A DNA stretch of 64,000 nucleotides from Salvelinus alpinus (lineage: Eukaryota; Chordata; Actinopteri; Salmoniformes; Salmonidae). Positions 31,201 to 42,189 of the stretch are shown piece after piece (positions within the stretch are counted from its first letter, which is position 1; every line of letters starts with the position of its first letter). The notes beneath the pieces are model-generated. The model was not told the DNA's origin. It saw only the letters and a list, made by a program, of their open reading frames with translations, and made no database searches. The DNA lies in NCBI RefSeq assembly GCF_045679555.1, contig NC_092089.1, forward strand, positions 2,246,663 through 2,310,662, in the 5' to 3' direction. The translations under genes were made by a program, and so were the position numbers.

Positions 31201-31442
31201 ATCTCCCAGATATCAGAAAACTGCTTTCCAAAATGGCCAAATCAGATACCCACACTAGTATTGGTAGGCCAATAGAACATAAAACCTTAAATCTGGTCTG
31301 GTTCCTCTGAAGTTCTCTTAATTTTTTTTTACCAGTCACCACTGATGTCCTAAATACTGTCCTCTCTTGTTCTCCACAGACAAACCAGGCATGTTAGACA
31401 TGAAGGGAAAAGCCAAGTGGGAGGCCTGGGATTATAGGAAAG
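28284..31442 (+). CDS. acbd7: acbd7, acyl-CoA-binding domain protein 7 (exons 1-3; last exon not found)
   Basis: ACBD7 is a small cytosolic acyl-CoA-binding protein of the ACBP/DBI family, usually about 88 residues in four exons. Exon 1 is 28284-28295 (MSLQ). Exon 2 is 30942-31059 ([20 protein letters not shown], then [18 protein letters not shown]). Exon 3 is 31380-31442 ([20 protein letters not shown]). All have good GT/AG sites and compatible phases. The YKQA and KGKAKWEAW motifs are the acyl-CoA-binding core. The expected fourth exon (helix 4, ending in a LIEKYG-type sequence) is not visible up to the window end. The downstream DNA is filled by LINEs. The gene is either truncated, with its last exon lost or very distant, or ends in an exon too diverged to recognise. 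Confidence 0.88.
28793..29060. repeat. AT-rich repeat rich in GTGTTA/TAACAC, MITE-like
   Basis: Within acbd7 intron 1, a stretch full of TGTAACACT, AACACTAGTGTTGATC and GTTAGTGTTAAAC motifs on both strands. It resembles a fish MITE, but I cannot fix its ends. Confidence 0.4.
29232..29640 (+). mobile_element. salmonid SINE-like dispersed repeat
   Basis: A GC-rich block (GGCGGCGCACAATTGGCCCA, GTTTCCTCCGACACATTGGT, CTCTCCCGAGTCCATACGGG) ends in an A-rich, (AT)n tail. I recognise the body as a frequent salmonid repeat, and the A-tail suggests retrotransposition. Its GGCGGCGCAC-ATTGG segment is shared with the SINE just downstream. Confidence 0.65.
29985..30200 (+). mobile_element. salmonid tRNA-derived SINE with LINE-like 3' tail
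   Basis: A tRNA-like head with the B box GGTTCGATTC precedes GGCGGCGCACGATTGGACCA. The 3' end is AATTTGTTCTTAACTTGCCT followed by TAAATAAATA repeats. The tail matches the end of the L2-like LINEs in this window, as expected for a SINE using their reverse transcriptase. Confidence 0.8.
30201..30424. mobile_element. Tc1-like element, one end only
   Basis: About 220 bp ending in CTGAATACTTTCCGAATGCA CTGTA, the inverted terminal sequence of a common salmonid Tc1-like family. The other end is missing. Confidence 0.7.
30463..30606. mobile_element. fold-back (MITE-like) element
   Basis: Two inverted arms of about 40 bases almost meet. The left arm has ACTACAGTGTAAGTTGGCCC and the right arm is its reverse complement with a four-base insert, ending CATTACACTGTAG. 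The middle repeats AACCAACCAGA(T/A)GAAAG. It is non-coding and can form a long hairpin. Confidence 0.75.
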
Positions 31443-31789
31443 GTAAAATAAAAATATTTTGTCTTCTCTCAGAATGTAAAAAAGGAATCACCTCCACCCT
31501 AGTCCTCCATCCTCTACCCTTGTTTCAGTCTTTGGAACATTCTAATCCAGTGATGAACATTTAGTGAACAGAATGCTACAGTAAGGGGTAATGATAACCC
31601 CCATCTAGAGATTGTACTTGGCATTGAAGGCTGCAATCACCATTCACCAACACGTTTAATTGAAAATAATATAATGTACACTGGTGCGTGTGCGAGTGAT
31701 GATGTTGCTCTAATTTGAATGTATGTTACCAGACTTACAGAATCCAAGATGGTAGCCAATCAGTCTGTCCGTTTGTATATGTGATCCTT
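31443..31789. other. sequence after acbd7 exon 3
   Basis: About 350 bp of presumed intron. I looked for a fourth acbd7 exon and saw none. No repeat was recognised. Confidence 0.5.
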
Positions 31790-34290
31790 GAGTGCAGAGT
31801 TTTAAGCGTTTTTATCTTTTAATGACCCTGGTCCTGTTTACAGAAGCAACTACTTTTTACTTGAAGGTGGATGCTGTATATAACAACTATTATTTTTATA
31901 TCTCAGTCTCTAATTTACTTATACAACGATTTCGGATTGAGAAGGCCTTTATTTTTTATTACACCTTTCTGGAGTTGGAGCTCGCCGTGTCAGGAGCGTC
32001 TGTCTGCGCGCAAGGCCTGCTACGCGAGCGCAGGTGCGCATTGAAGACTAGGAGCGGAGAAGCGGTTATCGGATTGGAAAACCTGATGCACCGTGGGCGG
32101 TGGGAAAATCTACCTTGTAATACACAACGTCTACTGGTCGTTGCACACCTGTGCTGATATACCTCTAAAAACAGGCATTATGTATCTGTTACTGTGCCTG
32201 CTCTTTACTCAATGCCATCCTGGATTAAATAGGCTGAATGATCAATGGGTGAGTGAATTATCTTCGCTTTATGCCCTACAATTTGCAAACACTCCGACGA
32301 GACCATCCTTTCAAAACCACTAGGAACTTGGTATCTCTGCAATTACATTTGTACCACTCTCAACGCAACTGGACCTAGACTTGATGGCATACTTCCCAAA
32401 TCTCAAACTATTGAATTACTTTTTTTCTGTGTCGAAAGACTCAGTTCGTTATATTGACAATATTGCTGGCTCCGCCAAGTCCTCACGTATTGGGCAACTG
32501 AGATATATTGTTGTGCTTTTATTAATGATCTCTGGTAATGTGCGACCAAACCCTGGGCCTGTAGATACCATGCAATCTTTACCGACTCCCTATGATTGTA
32601 AAACAGAGCAGGTTTTGGCCTCTTGCATGTTAATGTCAGAATAATATATATTTTTAAATAGACATGATTAGAATATGGGCCAAAACGACAAATAGACGTA
32701 ATGGTTTTATCAGAAACTTGGCTAAAGAAATCTGTGTCAAATAACGCGATTTCTATTGACGGGTACACGGTTTTTAGAACGGATCGGATTAGTAAAGGAC
32801 GAGGGGTTTCAATTTATGTGAAATCCGAGTTTAACACCTCTGAAATGATCTCGATTACCAAAGCCAAACATTTTGAATTGCTTGCGGTTAAAGTGAACAT
32901 GTACAAGGACTCCCACATCACTGTAGTCGGCTGCTACAGACCGGCTTCGGGACACGCACTAAACGCTCTTTCTGATGTCCTGCACAAGCTAAATGACTCT
33001 GAATTCATTATTTTAGAAGATTTGAACTGGGACATGCTTACATCTGTATCCGACTCTTTTAAAGAACAGTATGACTCTCTGAATCTCGCTCAATTAATTA
33101 ATGCGCCTACAAGACCGAATCCCAGAGCACCTAACAAATCAACGCTATTGAACATTATTCTAACGAATACCCCTCCCAAATACACATCGACTGGAATATT
33201 CTGTAATGATGTCAGTGATCACTGTGCAATTGCTTGTTAGAAATACAAAAGTGACCAAACCACGTTATATTTTTAAAATACATTTTAGACAGTTTGATGA
33301 GCAAGCGTTCTTACATGATATGTACCATAATATTGACAGTAAATCTGATTCCCGATGTTGACACTGCCTGGGACTATTTTTATATGAAATTTGTGTCGAT
33401 TTGTGATAAGCATGCCCCTGTGAAGAAATGTAGAATCAGTGGAATGGACAATCCCTGGTTTTCAGATAACTTGGCAGAATTAATTAGAAAGAGAAATATC
33501 TCTTGGGCTCAAGCTAGACATACAAATGCTCCTGTTGACTGGACCTATTTCAGAGCGCTAAGAAACAAATGCACAGGATTGATCAGGAAATCCGAATCAG
33601 ATTACTATTTAAATGCTGTCACAGAGAGCCTAAACACCCCAACCAAGTTCTGGAAGCTAATCAAATCAGTGTCAGGTTCTAATGTATCCTCTGGCCTTCC
33701 TGACAATTTAATGTAGGGGTTTTTAAGAAGCATTTCATATCTGCTGGGTCAGTTTTTGATAATGGTGGAACCCAGGCCTCTAATGTAAGCTCTGTTACAG
33801 TAAACTATGATATAGGCCCTCATGTGAACCATTTTAATTTTGAGCCTGTTTCTTATACTGACGTCTATAAAGCACTAAAGGCTATAGACACTAAACAGTG
33901 CAGGTCCAGACAACCTGGACCCCTACCCCTTAAAGATAGAAGCTGGTATTATTACTGAACCTGTGGCTCACATTTTCAACTTGAGTCTCTTGACCTATTC
34001 CATACCCAGCATTTGGAAATCAGCTTATGTCCTCCCACTGCTAAAGGGTGGAGATCCCTCAGATGCTAATAACTGTCGTCCTATGTCTAAACTCCCTGTC
34101 CTGGCCAAGGTCTATGAATCCCTAGTGATGATACAGTTATATATTCATGTGCTCCTTCTCTGGTTCAGGCTGTTGAAGAGCTCCAGACTGCTTTTTGGTC
34201 ACTGCAGGCCTCCCTTTATGGCCTCAAACTGGTCTTGAATATACAAAAAACTAAATTCATGACTTTTACCAGAGCTAGAACTCTGCCAGA
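31790..34290 (+). mobile_element. L2-like LINE, older copy, 5' part
   Basis: This is the left part of a LINE interrupted by a younger LINE. The 5' boundary is approximate. Around 32531 it encodes SGNVRPNPGP, a degenerate 2A-like motif. An apurinic-type endonuclease follows at 32701-33240 (SETWLKK, GRGVSIYV, CYRPASG, SDHCAIAC). Linker and reverse transcriptase pieces follow in changing frames (33294-33716, 33963-34238, then QKTKFMTFTRARTL up to 34290). Its 3' end resumes at 37571. Several frame changes and a stop after the 2A-like region make it inactive. Confidence 0.85.
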
Positions 34291-37200
34291 GAATGTTAGC
34301 AGCCTCCTCCCTAAGTTTGTTTTGTTCACTGCTTTAGCACACTCTGCCAACCCGGATGTTTTAGCCGTGTCTGAATCCTGGCTTAGAAAGACCACCAAAA
34401 ACTCAGATATTTTCATCCCCAATTACAAGATTTTCAGACAAGATAGAACGGCCAAAGGGGGCGGTGTTGCAATCTACTGCAAAGACTGCCTGCAGAGTTC
34501 TGTCTTACTATCCAGGTCTGTTCCCAAACAATTTGAACTTCTACTTTTAAAAATCCACCTCTCTAAAAACAAGTCTCTCACCGTTGCCGCCTGCTATAGA
34601 CCACCCTCTGCCCCCAGCTGTGCTCTGGACACTATATGTGAACTGATTGCCCCCCATCTATCTTCAGAGTTCGTGCTGCTAGGCGACCTAAATTTGAACA
34701 TGCTCAAAACCCCAGCCACCCTACAATCTAAGCTTGATGCCCTCAATCTCACACAAATTATCAATGAACCTACCAGGTACCACCCCAATTCCGTAAACTC
34801 GGGTACCCTCATAGATATCATCCTAACAAACTTGCCCTCCAAATACACCTCTGCTGTTTTCAACCAAGATCTCAGCGATCACTGCCTCATTGCCTGTATC
34901 CGTAATGGGTCAGCGGTCAAACGACCTCCACTCATCACTGTCAAACGCTCCCTGAAACACTTCAGCGAGCAGGCCTTTCTAATCGACCTGGCCGGGGTAT
35001 CCTGGAAGGATATCGATCTCATCCCGTCAGTAGAGGATGCCTGGTCATTTTTTAAAAATGCCTTCCTCACCATCTTGAATAAGCATGCCCCATTCAAGAA
35101 ATTTAGAACCAGGAACAGATATAGCCCTTGGTTCTCTCCTGACCTGACTGCCCTTAACCAACAGAAAAACATCCTATGGCGTTCTGCATTAGCATCGAAC
35201 AGCCCCCGTGATATGCAACTTTTCAGGGAAGCCAGAAACCAATATACACAGGCAGTTAGAACAGCCAAGGCTAGCTTTTTCAAGCAGAAATTTGCTTCCT
35301 GCAACACAAATTCAAAAAAGTTCTGGGACACCGTAAAGTCCATGGAGAATAAGAACACCTCCTCCCAGCTTCCAACCGCTCTGAAGATAGGAAACACTGT
35401 CACCACCGACAAATCCACTATAATTGAGAATTTCAATAAGCATTTTTCCACGGCTGGCCATGCTTTCCATCTGGCTGCCCCTACCCCGGACAACAGCACT
35501 GCCCTCCCCTCTGCTACTCGCCCAAGCTTCCCCCATTTCTCTTTCTCCCAAATACAGTCAGCTGATGTCCTAAATGAGCTGCAAAATCTGGACCCTTACA
35601 AATCAGCCGGGCTAGATAATCTGGACCCTTTCTTTCTAAAACTATCTGCTGAAATTGTTGCCACCCCTATTACTAGCCTCTTCAACCTCTCTTTCGTGTC
35701 GTCCGAGATCCCCAAAGATTGGAAAGCAGCTGCGGTTATCCCCCTCTTCAAAGGGGGGGACACCCTTGACCCTAACTGCTACAGACCTATATCTATCCTA
35801 CCCTGCCTTTCTAAGGTCTTCGAAAGCCAAGTCAACAAACAGATTACCGACCATTTCGAATCCCACCACACCTTCTCCGCTATGCAATCTGGTTTCAGAG
35901 CTGGTCATGGGTGCACCTCAGCCACGCTCAAGGTCATAAACGACATCGTAACCGCCATCGATAGGAAACAATACTGTGCAGCCGTATTCATTGACCTGGC
36001 CAAGGCTTTTGACTCTGTCAATCACCACATCCTCATTGGCAGACTCGACAGCCTTGGTTTCTCTAATGATTGCCTCGCCTGGTTCACCAACTACTTCTCT
36101 GATCGAGTTCAGTGTGTCAAATCGGAGGGTCTGTTGTCCGGGCCTCTGGCAGTCTCTATGGGGGTGCCACAGGGTTCAATTCTTGGACCGACTCTCTTCT
36201 CTGTATACATCAATGATGTCGCTCTTGCTGCTGGTGATTCTCTGATCCACCTCTACGCAGACGACACTATTCTGTATACTTCTGGCCCTTCTTTTGACAC
36301 TGTGTTAACAACTCTCCAGGCGAGCTTCAATGCCATACAACTCTCCTTCCGTGGCCTCCAACTGCTCTTAAATACAAGTAAAACCAAATGCATGCTCTTC
36401 AACCGATCGCTGCCTGCCCCTGCCCGCCTGTCCAACATCACTACTTTGGACGGTTCTGACTTAGAATATGTGGACAACTACAAATACCTAGGTGTCTGGT
36501 TAGACTGTAAACTCTCCTTCCAGACTCACATCAAACATCTCCAATCCAAAGTCAAATCTAGAATTGGCTTCCTATTCCGCAACAAAGCATCCTTTACTCA
36601 TGCTGCCAAACATACCCTTGTAAAACTGACCATCCTACCAATCCTCGACTTCGGTGATGTCATTTACAAAATAGCCTCCAAAACCCTACTCAATAAATTG
36701 GATGCAGTCTATCACAGTGCCATCCGTTTTGTCACCAAAGCCCCATATACTACCCACCACTGCGACCTGTACACTCTCGTTGGCTGGCCCTCGCTTCATA
36801 CTCGTCGCCAAACCCACTGGTTCCAGGTCATCTACAAGACCCTGCTAGGTAAAGTCCCCCCTTATCTCTGCTCGCTGGTCACCATAGCAGCACCTATCTG
36901 TAGCACGCGCTCCAGCAGGTATATCTCTCTAGTCACCCCCAAAACCAATTCTTCCTTTGGACGCCTCTCCTTCCAGTTCTCTGCTGCCAATGACTGGAAC
37001 GAACTACAAAAATCTCTGAAATTGGAAACACCTATCTCCCTCACTAGCTTTAAGCACCAGCTGTCAGAGCAGCTCATAGATTACTGCACCTGTACATAAC
37101 CCATCTACAATTTAGCCCAAACAACTACCTCTTTACCTACTGTATTTATTTTATTAATTTATTTTGCTCCTTTGCACCCCATTATTTTCTGTCTCTACTT

Positions 37201-37570
37201 TGCACTTTCTTCCGCTGCAAACCAACCATTCCAGGGTTTTTTTTTAGTTTTATTTTACTTGCTGTGTTGTATTCACTTCACCTCCATGGCCTTTTATATT
37301 TTTATTTATTTATTTTATTTATTTATACATATATTTGTTTGCCTTCACCTCCCTTATCTCACCTCACTTGCTCACATTGTATATAGACTTATTTTTTTTT
37401 CACTGTATTATTGACTATATGTTTGTTTTACTCCATGTGTAACTATGTGTTGTTGTATGTGTCGAACTGCTTTGCTTTATCTTGGCCAGGTCGCAATTGT
37501 AAATGAGAACGTGTTCTCAATTTGCCTACCTGGTTAAATAAAGGTTAAATAAAAAATAAATAAATAAATA
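34291..37570 (+). mobile_element. L2-like LINE, younger 5'-truncated copy inside the older one
   Basis: The inserted copy starts at ATGTTAGCAGCCTCCTCCC, at the N-terminal edge of its endonuclease. It encodes one uninterrupted frame to 37099. The endonuclease shows SESWLRK, GGGVAIYC, ACYRPPS, LLGDLNLNML and LSDHCLIACI. The reverse transcriptase shows FIDLAKAFDSVNHHILIGRL, GVPQGSILGPTLF and LYADDTILY. A 3' UTR of about 400 bp ends CCTGGTTAAATAAAGG and a TAAA-repeat tail. The frame is open by chance into the older LINE upstream, giving a 954-codon chimeric frame from 34235. It is missing its own 5' region, including the 2A-like segment. Confidence 0.92.
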
Positions 37571-37790
37571 AAAAATTGTCACATCTGGTGGCTTATCCAT
37601 TGAAAAAGTGTCATCCTACAAATACCTAGGTATTTGGTTGGATGACAAGTTGTCCTTTAAAGTTAATGTGGATAATCTTGTGACAAAGCTTAACTTGAAA
37701 TTGGGTTTTTATCTTAGTAATAAGGCTTGCTTCCCGCTTCTGGCTAGAAAGAAGAAAATGATTCATTTTTTCTCCTTAGATTGAACTTTC
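37571..37790 (+). mobile_element. older L2-like LINE, 3' part
   Basis: Right part of the LINE that begins near 31790. It encodes SSYKYLGIWLDDKLSFKVNV, the start of the reverse transcriptase C-terminal region, then fades out. The rest of the 3' end is missing or too diverged. Confidence 0.8.
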
Positions 37791-38540
37791 TTGACTTTTA
37801 AAATGTGGAGTTTATTTGATATCAACCCCTATGCACTTTTGGGATGTTGAATTTATGATTTAATAAAACGTTGTTTTAAATTACGCTCAGTCTATTTTAT
37901 TTGTAGATATATGGTGATAAACAAGGGTAATATTCTATATTTTATATGTTCCTGTCTTCTAACCTCTAAAGATGACACACACACTATTGAGATAAACACT
38001 GGGTGATTCATTAACAATGCAAAAGCTCACTAAGCATGTAAACATAATGAACAGTGTTTCCCATAACATTATTTTATCAAATAAAGAATTAATGAGTTTT
38101 TAAAGGGTAGCGCTCTCTCACTCACTCAGACAAGTAAGGTCCCCACCACCCCTATAGCTCTGCGGCCCTCCTAATAAATATCTCTGCTATTAAGCCCTGT
38201 TGGCCACCACAAGACTTGCAGGGCTAGTTTGCAGCCTAGGTTGAAAATAACAGTCATTATTTTTAACCTAGGTTGCAGCTAGGAACTTTAATTTACTTGG
38301 TTGCCTGGGAATCACATTTCTGGAACGGACTTGTGCCTCACTTCCTGTTTATGTGTCTTTGTAGCAGAGATGGAATGGAAATTCCAATCCTCCAGTATCT
38401 CTGTTGTAGCTAGCTGGTATGCAATGAAATGTCGCTTGCTACTGAAATTTAGTTGGCTAGCTTTAAGCCATAGAAAATATTTGGGCTATGTTATATAAAT
38501 GGACATGTTTTCTACTTTATTATGTATGTAAACACATAGG
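37791..38540. other. no gene recognised
   Basis: AT-rich sequence between the LINE and the zinc-finger locus. Only a chance AATAAA (about 37861) and short AT runs were noted. Confidence 0.5.
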
Positions 38541-38556
38541 TCGACAAGACGGAGCC

Positions 38557-38655
38557 ATGAAGGACAGACAGCATGGTTGTTCAGGAGAGGGGTTTAAAAC
38601 CGTCACTGTTGATTGGCCAGACAGCAACTGTACCACTGAAGAACGTTAACAAGTA
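38557..38655 (+). pseudogene. duplicated exon copy 1 of the THAP/zinc-finger locus
   Basis: It reads MKDRQHGCSGEGFKTVTVDW and is about 85% like the exon at 39049. It meets a stop (GAACGTTAA) close to a good donor (AACAAGTAAGTC). The sequence just upstream (GGACATGTTTTCTA) is also duplicated, so the unit copied was at least 120 bp. Confidence 0.65.
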
Positions 38656-38683
38656 AGTCAGCGAGCTAGCTAAGTGTGCTGAG

Positions 38684-38990
38684 ACTTGCGTTACATCGAC
38701 GGACCCCATCGCCTGTTCCAATACGGTTCGTGACTGTACTGTAAAAACTTGCCATAACAAACACAAGGACTGGGTCAGATATGTTTCACCAACTTCCAAT
38801 GAGAGATCAGGACCGATTGAGACTATGGCTAGTTGCCCTGAACATTAACGCCAATACTCTGACTGACGACCTCAGAAAGTTACTAGTATGCTCAGAACAT
38901 TTTTCCAGGGGACTATGAGAGAATGGAACTGTCAAGCAGTAAGATTAAAAGTTATGTCCCATCAGTGGGCATTCTATGCACGACATGTAG
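38684..38990 (+). pseudogene. THAP-type zinc finger, decayed
   Basis: THAP domains are C2CH DNA-binding modules. Here the first pair is CTVKTCHN (from 38735), followed in another frame by MFHQLPMRDQDRLRLWLVAL and LLVCSEHFS (Cys 38889, His 38898). A third frame carries DYERMELSSSKIKSYVPSVG. One extra A near 38760 and one extra G near 38910 explain the two frame changes. A functional THAP would need these in one frame, so this copy is broken. It lies between two copies of a duplicated exon and may be the former N-terminus of the zinc-finger gene downstream, or a separate gene. Confidence 0.75.
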
Positions 38991-39048
38991 GCAAGCCATA
39001 TAAACGGACATGTTTTCTAATTCTTTATTATTGTGTTAAGAGGGAGCC

Positions 39049-39649
39049 ATGGAGGACAGACATCATGGTTGGTCAGGAGAGGGTATTAACACAGTCACTG
39101 TTGATAGGCCAGATGGCAGCAGTGCCACTGAAGAATGTTGTCCGTCCATTGAGGAGGACCAGTGCGTGAACATTCAGCCCAGAAGCTCAAATGAGTTGAA
39201 CCACGGAGAACAGGTTATGATGCTGCTGTATGAGATAGGTTTCAGCATGCATATGAATCAAACACACTTCATCATGTAGCCAATAACACTGATCTCTGTT
39301 TTCCTTTGATTAGGTGAGTGAAGTGTCAGTGGTCCTGCCGCGTGAATACAGAGACGTAGACGACAGCTGTTCCCTGAGGATGGAGGGGAACAGGTCTGTG
39401 AAGCAGGAGACTAGAAGTGTTGCCTCCTATAGCGAGGAAGAGAAGAAGCTGTTGGCTGCCATGGTGTTTGAGAAGGGGGAACTGGAGCTGACTGGCTCTC
39501 TGGTGACTGAGGTGACTGAGGATCTACAGTACAGTGATGCAGACACTGCACCCAACAGGGAGGAAAGGGCTCTGTACCTAGAGGAGGAGAAAGGAGATGA
39601 GAGACAGGCAGATGAAGGGACTGCCCAGCAGAGAGGAGCGGCAGGCTAA
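39049..39649 (+). pseudogene. 5' exons of the C2H2 zinc-finger locus
   Basis: The first exon begins MEDRHHGWSGEGINTVTVDR and runs to about NELNHGEQ. After an intron, an acceptor at 39314 (TTGATTAG) opens a frame reading SEVSVVLPREYRDVDDSC and KQETRSVASYSEEEKKLLAA, then an acidic stretch ending at a stop at 39649. This acidic linker is typical of regions between an N-terminal domain and the fingers in fish zinc-finger genes. No known family was recognised. Confidence 0.55.
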
Positions 39650-39768
39650 TGCTGAGTGGGAACCCTCAGTGGAGCCGGAGGTGACTTTAGATTCTGTGTG
39701 TGAGTGAGTGAGAGACGGCGCGTGAGCGGGCCTACACTCCACGCTGACACAAGAAGCTGTGTGTGTGA

Positions 39769-40756
39769 TGGCCAGCCCTGAGGAGCCTGTTGGGTTTGAC
39801 AAACTCTGCATGCGGTTCCACGACCTCGACAGTTATGAGGAGCACGTCCGTCGAGAGCACTCCAAACGTTCACGGCCTCTCTGTCCTGACTGTGGCATCC
39901 TCATCTCAATGTTACTCAGTGTGGGGCATCAGTGTGAACAAGTTCAAGCTGTTCCGCTGTTCTGTCTGTGGGAAGCGCTATGTGGATGAAGCTGGCCTTA
40001 AGCATCACCAGAGGCTTCACCATCAAGAGCATGTCTACTGTAAGTTCTGCCTCAAGCCATTCAAGGCCAGGGAAGACAAGCGGACCCACGAGAAGGACGA
40101 CCACCGGGTCAAAAAGTTGCACTATAGGTGCTCCAAATGCCCCTTGGGATTTTACAACATCTTGAAACGGAACCACCATCTCAGAGAGCATGAGTCCAAG
40201 AGACATTTGTAACACGTGCTACAAGGAATTTCCCCAACTTAGCAAGCTTGAGAGGCACGAGCTGAGCTACAGTGACAACAAATCTTTCAGGTTGGTGTTT
40301 TATACTGCATTCTCTGTTAGTTTCATACTGAACACATCTCCCTCTGAAATGTCTGTTTTGTTTGTTTGTATTATCAGCTGAAAGTGGACTGCAAAGTGTT
40401 AGTGTTTTCCATTACGTTCTGCTCCTGCTAGGTGTCAGGTGTGCCAGCGTCCCTTTGTCCAGGCCAGCCAGCTGAAGTCTTACCTGCACGTCCACACTGG
40501 GGAGAAGCCCTTCAAATGCCAGTGCTGCGTCAAGAGCTTTAACCACAACGTCAGCCTCAAGAACCTCGTCACACGCTATCACCAAGGGGAGAGTGGGGAG
40601 GGAGTGGAGGTGGGAGAGCGGAGGAGCAGGCGACAGTGGAACTATGACCCTGAGGAGGAGGAGCGTCAGAATGAGAGTGATTCTGACTTTGACCTGGAGG
40701 AAGAGGAGAAGACAGGGAGTAAAGGGAAAGGTAGTGGAGGAGGGGGGCACTGGTAG
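39769..40756 (+). pseudogene. C2H2 zinc-finger gene, frame-disrupted
   Basis: Finger-like units continue from the upstream exons but in changing frames. They are CMRFHDLDSYEEHVRREH near 39800, then CSVCGKRYVDEAGLKHHQRL and YCKFCLKPFKAREDKRTHEK to about 40200. Next comes CNTCYKEFPQLSKLERHE, which ends at a donor-like site near 40290. After an intron there is CQVCQRPFVQASQLKSYLHV with the linker HTGEKPFKCQCC (40435-40590). The C-terminal tail is acidic (YDPEEEERQNESDSDFDLEE) and stops at 40756. Frame changes near 39925 and 40200 and several weak finger ligands argue for a pseudogene; assembly error is an alternative. Confidence 0.7.
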
Positions 40757-40878
40757 AAGCCTCTAGGAGAGATACATGTGGACACTGTTGAAAAGCTGGA
40801 TACATTATCATCACCACCCCAGAGAGAACCAGACCAGAACCAGGAGCCACCTACCGGTGTCATTAAAAAAAGTCTTAT

Positions 40879-40940
40879 CGGTTTTGTCATGACCATAATG
40901 TTTTGTCATGACCATAATGTTTTGTCATGACCATAATGTT
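40879..40940. repeat. 20-bp tandem repeat, three copies
   Basis: Three head-to-tail copies of TTTTGTCATGACCATAATG(T) lie just past the zinc-finger reading frame. They contain the palindrome TCATGA. Confidence 0.9.
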
Positions 40941-41594
40941 TTGGCTTTGAACATTTCTTAGAACTCTTGAGGCTTTTGTTTTTGTTTTAAAAATATATAT
41001 TGTTAAAGAAATGTGTTTCACTGTTCTACATCATCAAATGTCCAGGAAAAATCTGATGGGTTTGTGAAGTGAATATGTTACAAAGAATTTGCTGGACCAG
41101 CCCACTAGTTAAGAAGCACAGAGATAACCTCATCTTGGATATAACCAGCGAGGAAGCAAGAGGCTTGACTCCGCTCTAAAGTCTGTCAGTGCAAAAATAC
41201 AGTGTTAACCCGTGGAATTGGGGATTTTTTTTTAATGGAGGTCAATGAAAGAATGTCGAATTTGGTCAACAGTTAAATAAAGGTTACATAAAAAAACATC
41301 AAATTAAATTTCTAATTTGCTACAATGTTTAATTTGATCGAATTGAAGTTTCATCATGTTTATGTGATACGAATTTACTGATAAGTGGCATTTCGGAAAC
41401 TTGGAGAAAAACAATTTTATAATGGAGTCGTGCTTGTTGTTCTCACACATATCTGCCCTCTTATTGGCTAGAGTATTTATTTAGTCATTTATTTTACCCC
41501 CAGTCCAGTTGAGGGCCACACTACACCTTTTGAGTGTAGTTCGCCATAAAACCCAAAGAAGAATACCTAGCTCTTGCTCTGTGCCTACATTCCC

Positions 41595-41610
41595 GCACAG
41601 TAGGTGGCGG
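41595..41610 (+). promoter_or_regulatory. CTCF-like recurrent motif, copy 1
   Basis: GCACAGTAGGTGGCGG, preceded by CGCCATAAAACCCAAAGAAG about 45 bases upstream and followed by CATGCAC. The same core recurs at 53751 and 62766. It lies about 120 bp before the short frame at 41730. Confidence 0.45.
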
Positions 41611-41729
41611 CATGCACTTAAACGTTTGTTTGCAGACCGCCTTGACATAGAAGACAGCGAGAAAGGGATTAGTTATAAATATCTTTGAATGAGTCCTTTA
41701 ACTATCCCTATATTTAGACGTCTGTTAAC

Positions 41730-41819
41730 ATGGCTGACTCCCAGAAGCATCCGTTAATTTTATACCTCAGTAATCCTGCACCACCAGAGACCGAAGGCAG
41801 CTGTCAATGTTCACGTTAG
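41730..41819 (+). other. short frame, possible first exon of the zinc-finger paralogue
   Basis: A 29-codon frame starts MADSQKHPLILYLSNPAPPE and ends CQCSR. It sits 120 bp after the recurrent GCACAGTAGGTGGCGG motif and upstream of the paralogous zinc-finger tail. Donor-like GT sites occur near its end. It could be a first exon; there is no similarity I recognise. Confidence 0.3.
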
Positions 41820-42189
41820 GCTGCGTTTATATATTTTTTAATGGCGGTTTGATCGCGGGGGAGGCACTAGTAATATCTGCAGTTTTCGGTTTGGTTATTT
41901 GTTTTAAGTGTATTAGTCTGTAAAGAAATCTATTTGCCAAAATTCGTCATCTCCCATGTCTTATTCGACTAGTAGTTGTTCAGAAATGTTTATTGCTTGC
42001 CTACATTTTACTCCCTCTATGTTTAATATAACACATTCATTATTAATTTCGGTTGCTTATCAAATTGCAGACGTTACTAGTGCCTCCCTCGGCACAACAC
42101 CGGAATTGATATGAGATGCCCTCAATTTTTTTGCATACAAGCAATTCCATGGTAAAGGAATTGCGCTCAGACACCGATGTTTCACTTAA

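Noticed and set aside
31380-31564. A read-through end for acbd7 past exon 3
   Set aside because: The frame after 31442 has no similarity to the ACBP last helix, and a good donor is present, so splicing is more likely than read-through.
38301-40215. An active zinc-finger gene
   Set aside because: Frames change several times between and within fingers, and the THAP piece is split over three frames. It is called a pseudogene unless reads show assembly errors.
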